Assembly: GCF_003672135.1 (NCBI RefSeq)
Contig: NC_039509.1
Span: 14,704,663 to 14,768,662, forward strand
Source of the DNA: Ooceraea biroi
Lineage: Eukaryota; Arthropoda; Insecta; Hymenoptera; Formicidae
Length of the DNA stretch: 64,000 nt
Reading direction: 5' to 3'
Shown one piece after another: positions 62,871 to 64,000 of the stretch. Numbering within the stretch: position 1 is the first letter of the stretch; each line of letters starts with the position of its first letter. The translations under genes and the position numbers were made by a program. Below the pieces are notes generated by a model. That model did not search any database and was not told the origin of the DNA. It saw only the letters and a program-made list of their open reading frames with translations.

Positions 62871-64000
62871 CTGTCGATCGACAATATAACATGATGATGT
62901 GATAAATTTAGTAAATTTGTTGCGTTATTCCGATAATAATTTAATTCAGAACGAAAATATTGACGTCGACCTCGATAAAAGATTTACGAGTACAATTTAA
63001 TATATAAGAAAGCCATCAAGAAGAAACTATGTCATGTATCCAGTAATGAAAAAGGAGATTTTAAATTAACAAATTTCAAGGAAACGTTGACATTACATAG
63101 CAAATATTACACGGCATTTAAATATTGTTTTCGAAAACGAGAGCTAATAATTCCATTTTATTTTGTGTTTATTAAGGCTCATCAAAAATTGGAAAATTTG
63201 AAAACACCTACATTTTACAAGGAAAACAATCGCAAAGATAACATGAAAACACGAGCGACAGGGAGATGCGTACGTGGATGTAACGTAGATGTAACCCACA
63301 CAAAAAATTGTTTAACGCATACATTACGCGACGCGCGAGCCGTGCGATTCACTCGATAGTGGTTATATCAAAGTCATCTAATAACAGACGGGCAATTGAA
63401 TCTCCAGATCGTGTCTGCGCGATATTGCCAAGCTGAGCATGATGGTATTATCTGCACCGATGATATTTGCACGCACTTGTTGCATGCGTGCATTTTGCCT
63501 TGTGGCGGAGCATGTACATAATATGGTAGTGCTTTCACTGCACTTCATATGCACTCCATGTCCCATACGAGCCTACCTATAACAAGATATTCGATAAACC
63601 CGGTGTGTGCCCCGCGCACGTGGCCGCGCGCGGCGTTTATACGCGCCCTCGCTCGCTGGCTAGCTGGCTGGCTGACTGGCGCCATATGCGGAAGTTTCGG
63701 TTTTAAACGTTCATCCACGCCCGTGTTTCCGCGTCGCCCGTCCGCGCTTGTTTATTAACTGCACGTGGAGTATATCGTGTGCTACGAAATAATGAATACC
63801 AAAACTTGGAATACCTACGATCCACGTGTCTGTGTGTGTGCGTATGTGTGTGGACGAGAAATACCCCAGCACATACATTGACTTTAAAATACCATGCACC
63901 AGGAACTAAGAACTGCTGGATGAAGTATGAACGGGTAGTATTGTGAATATCAATTCGGGATCCTTTGTAACCAATATAGTATATTCGAGTTATCCTCCTT
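62871..64000 (-). other. Upstream intron of Dbx, no further exon recognised
   Basis: AT-rich at 62880-63240, more CpG-rich at 63590-63760, with a TG-rich microsatellite near 63829-63852. No frame in phase with the Dbx exon at 62590-62870 shows recognisable protein. Confidence 0.5.

Noticed and set aside
1..64000. CRISPR arrays, bacterial operons, rRNA genes
   Set aside because: No regularly spaced repeats, operon-like gene packing or rRNA sequence seen. The spliced genes show the DNA is eukaryotic.

Overview
The window looks like nuclear DNA of an insect, most likely a hymenopteran and plausibly an ant. The supporting signs are insect-type spliced genes, no CpG depletion in the GC-rich stretches, many Tc1/mariner-type transposons, and short GGTTAGGTT motifs. 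The species call is an inference. There is nothing bacterial: no operons, CRISPR arrays, rRNA or recognisable tRNA genes.

Protein-coding content is confined to about 35.2-62.9 kb. (1) 35224-39530, minus strand: an eight-exon CHERP gene (SURP, CID, proline-rich, RS-like and G-patch regions). I reconstructed it exon by exon, and every junction keeps frame (795 codons plus stop). (2) 42522-43543, plus strand: eIF3g in two coding exons, with a probable 5' UTR exon ending at 41699. CHERP and eIF3g are divergent, about 3 kb apart, and a non-autonomous PIF/Harbinger element (39855-40939) sits between them. (3) 44796-62870, minus strand: the last two exons of the homeobox gene Dbx. A 17.5 kb intron splits the homeodomain at positions 44/45, and the 5' exons lie beyond the right edge. 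eIF3g and Dbx converge. CHERP (splicing) and eIF3g (translation initiation) are housekeeping genes; Dbx is a developmental regulator, and its long intron may hold regulatory DNA.

The left half (1-35.2 kb) has no gene I can name. It is intergenic or intronic DNA with many transposon remnants: a DD41D-type Tc1/mariner remnant (4870-5649); a 0.87 kb palindromic element (12659-13526) with a sister copy in the Dbx intron (60759-61919); a Tc1-ended MITE (15549-16219); two inverted mariner copies with identical disabling lesions (19914-21201 and 26721-28007); a decayed element with a psq-like HTH fragment (about 21985-22690); a nearly perfect 0.86 kb hairpin (23516-24379) nested in a 1.9 kb element; and an element with CACAGTG ends and a 5-bp target duplication (29717-30724). 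A CpG-rich block at 13.7-15.4 kb may be a promoter plus a short first exon of an unidentified minus-strand gene.

I did not find a clearly new biological system. The observations most worth following are the family of MITEs that share a core rich in TCAAGGTCA-type nuclear-receptor half-sites, the RSS-like element, the long hairpin, and the mariner pair that must have been mobilised after it was broken.
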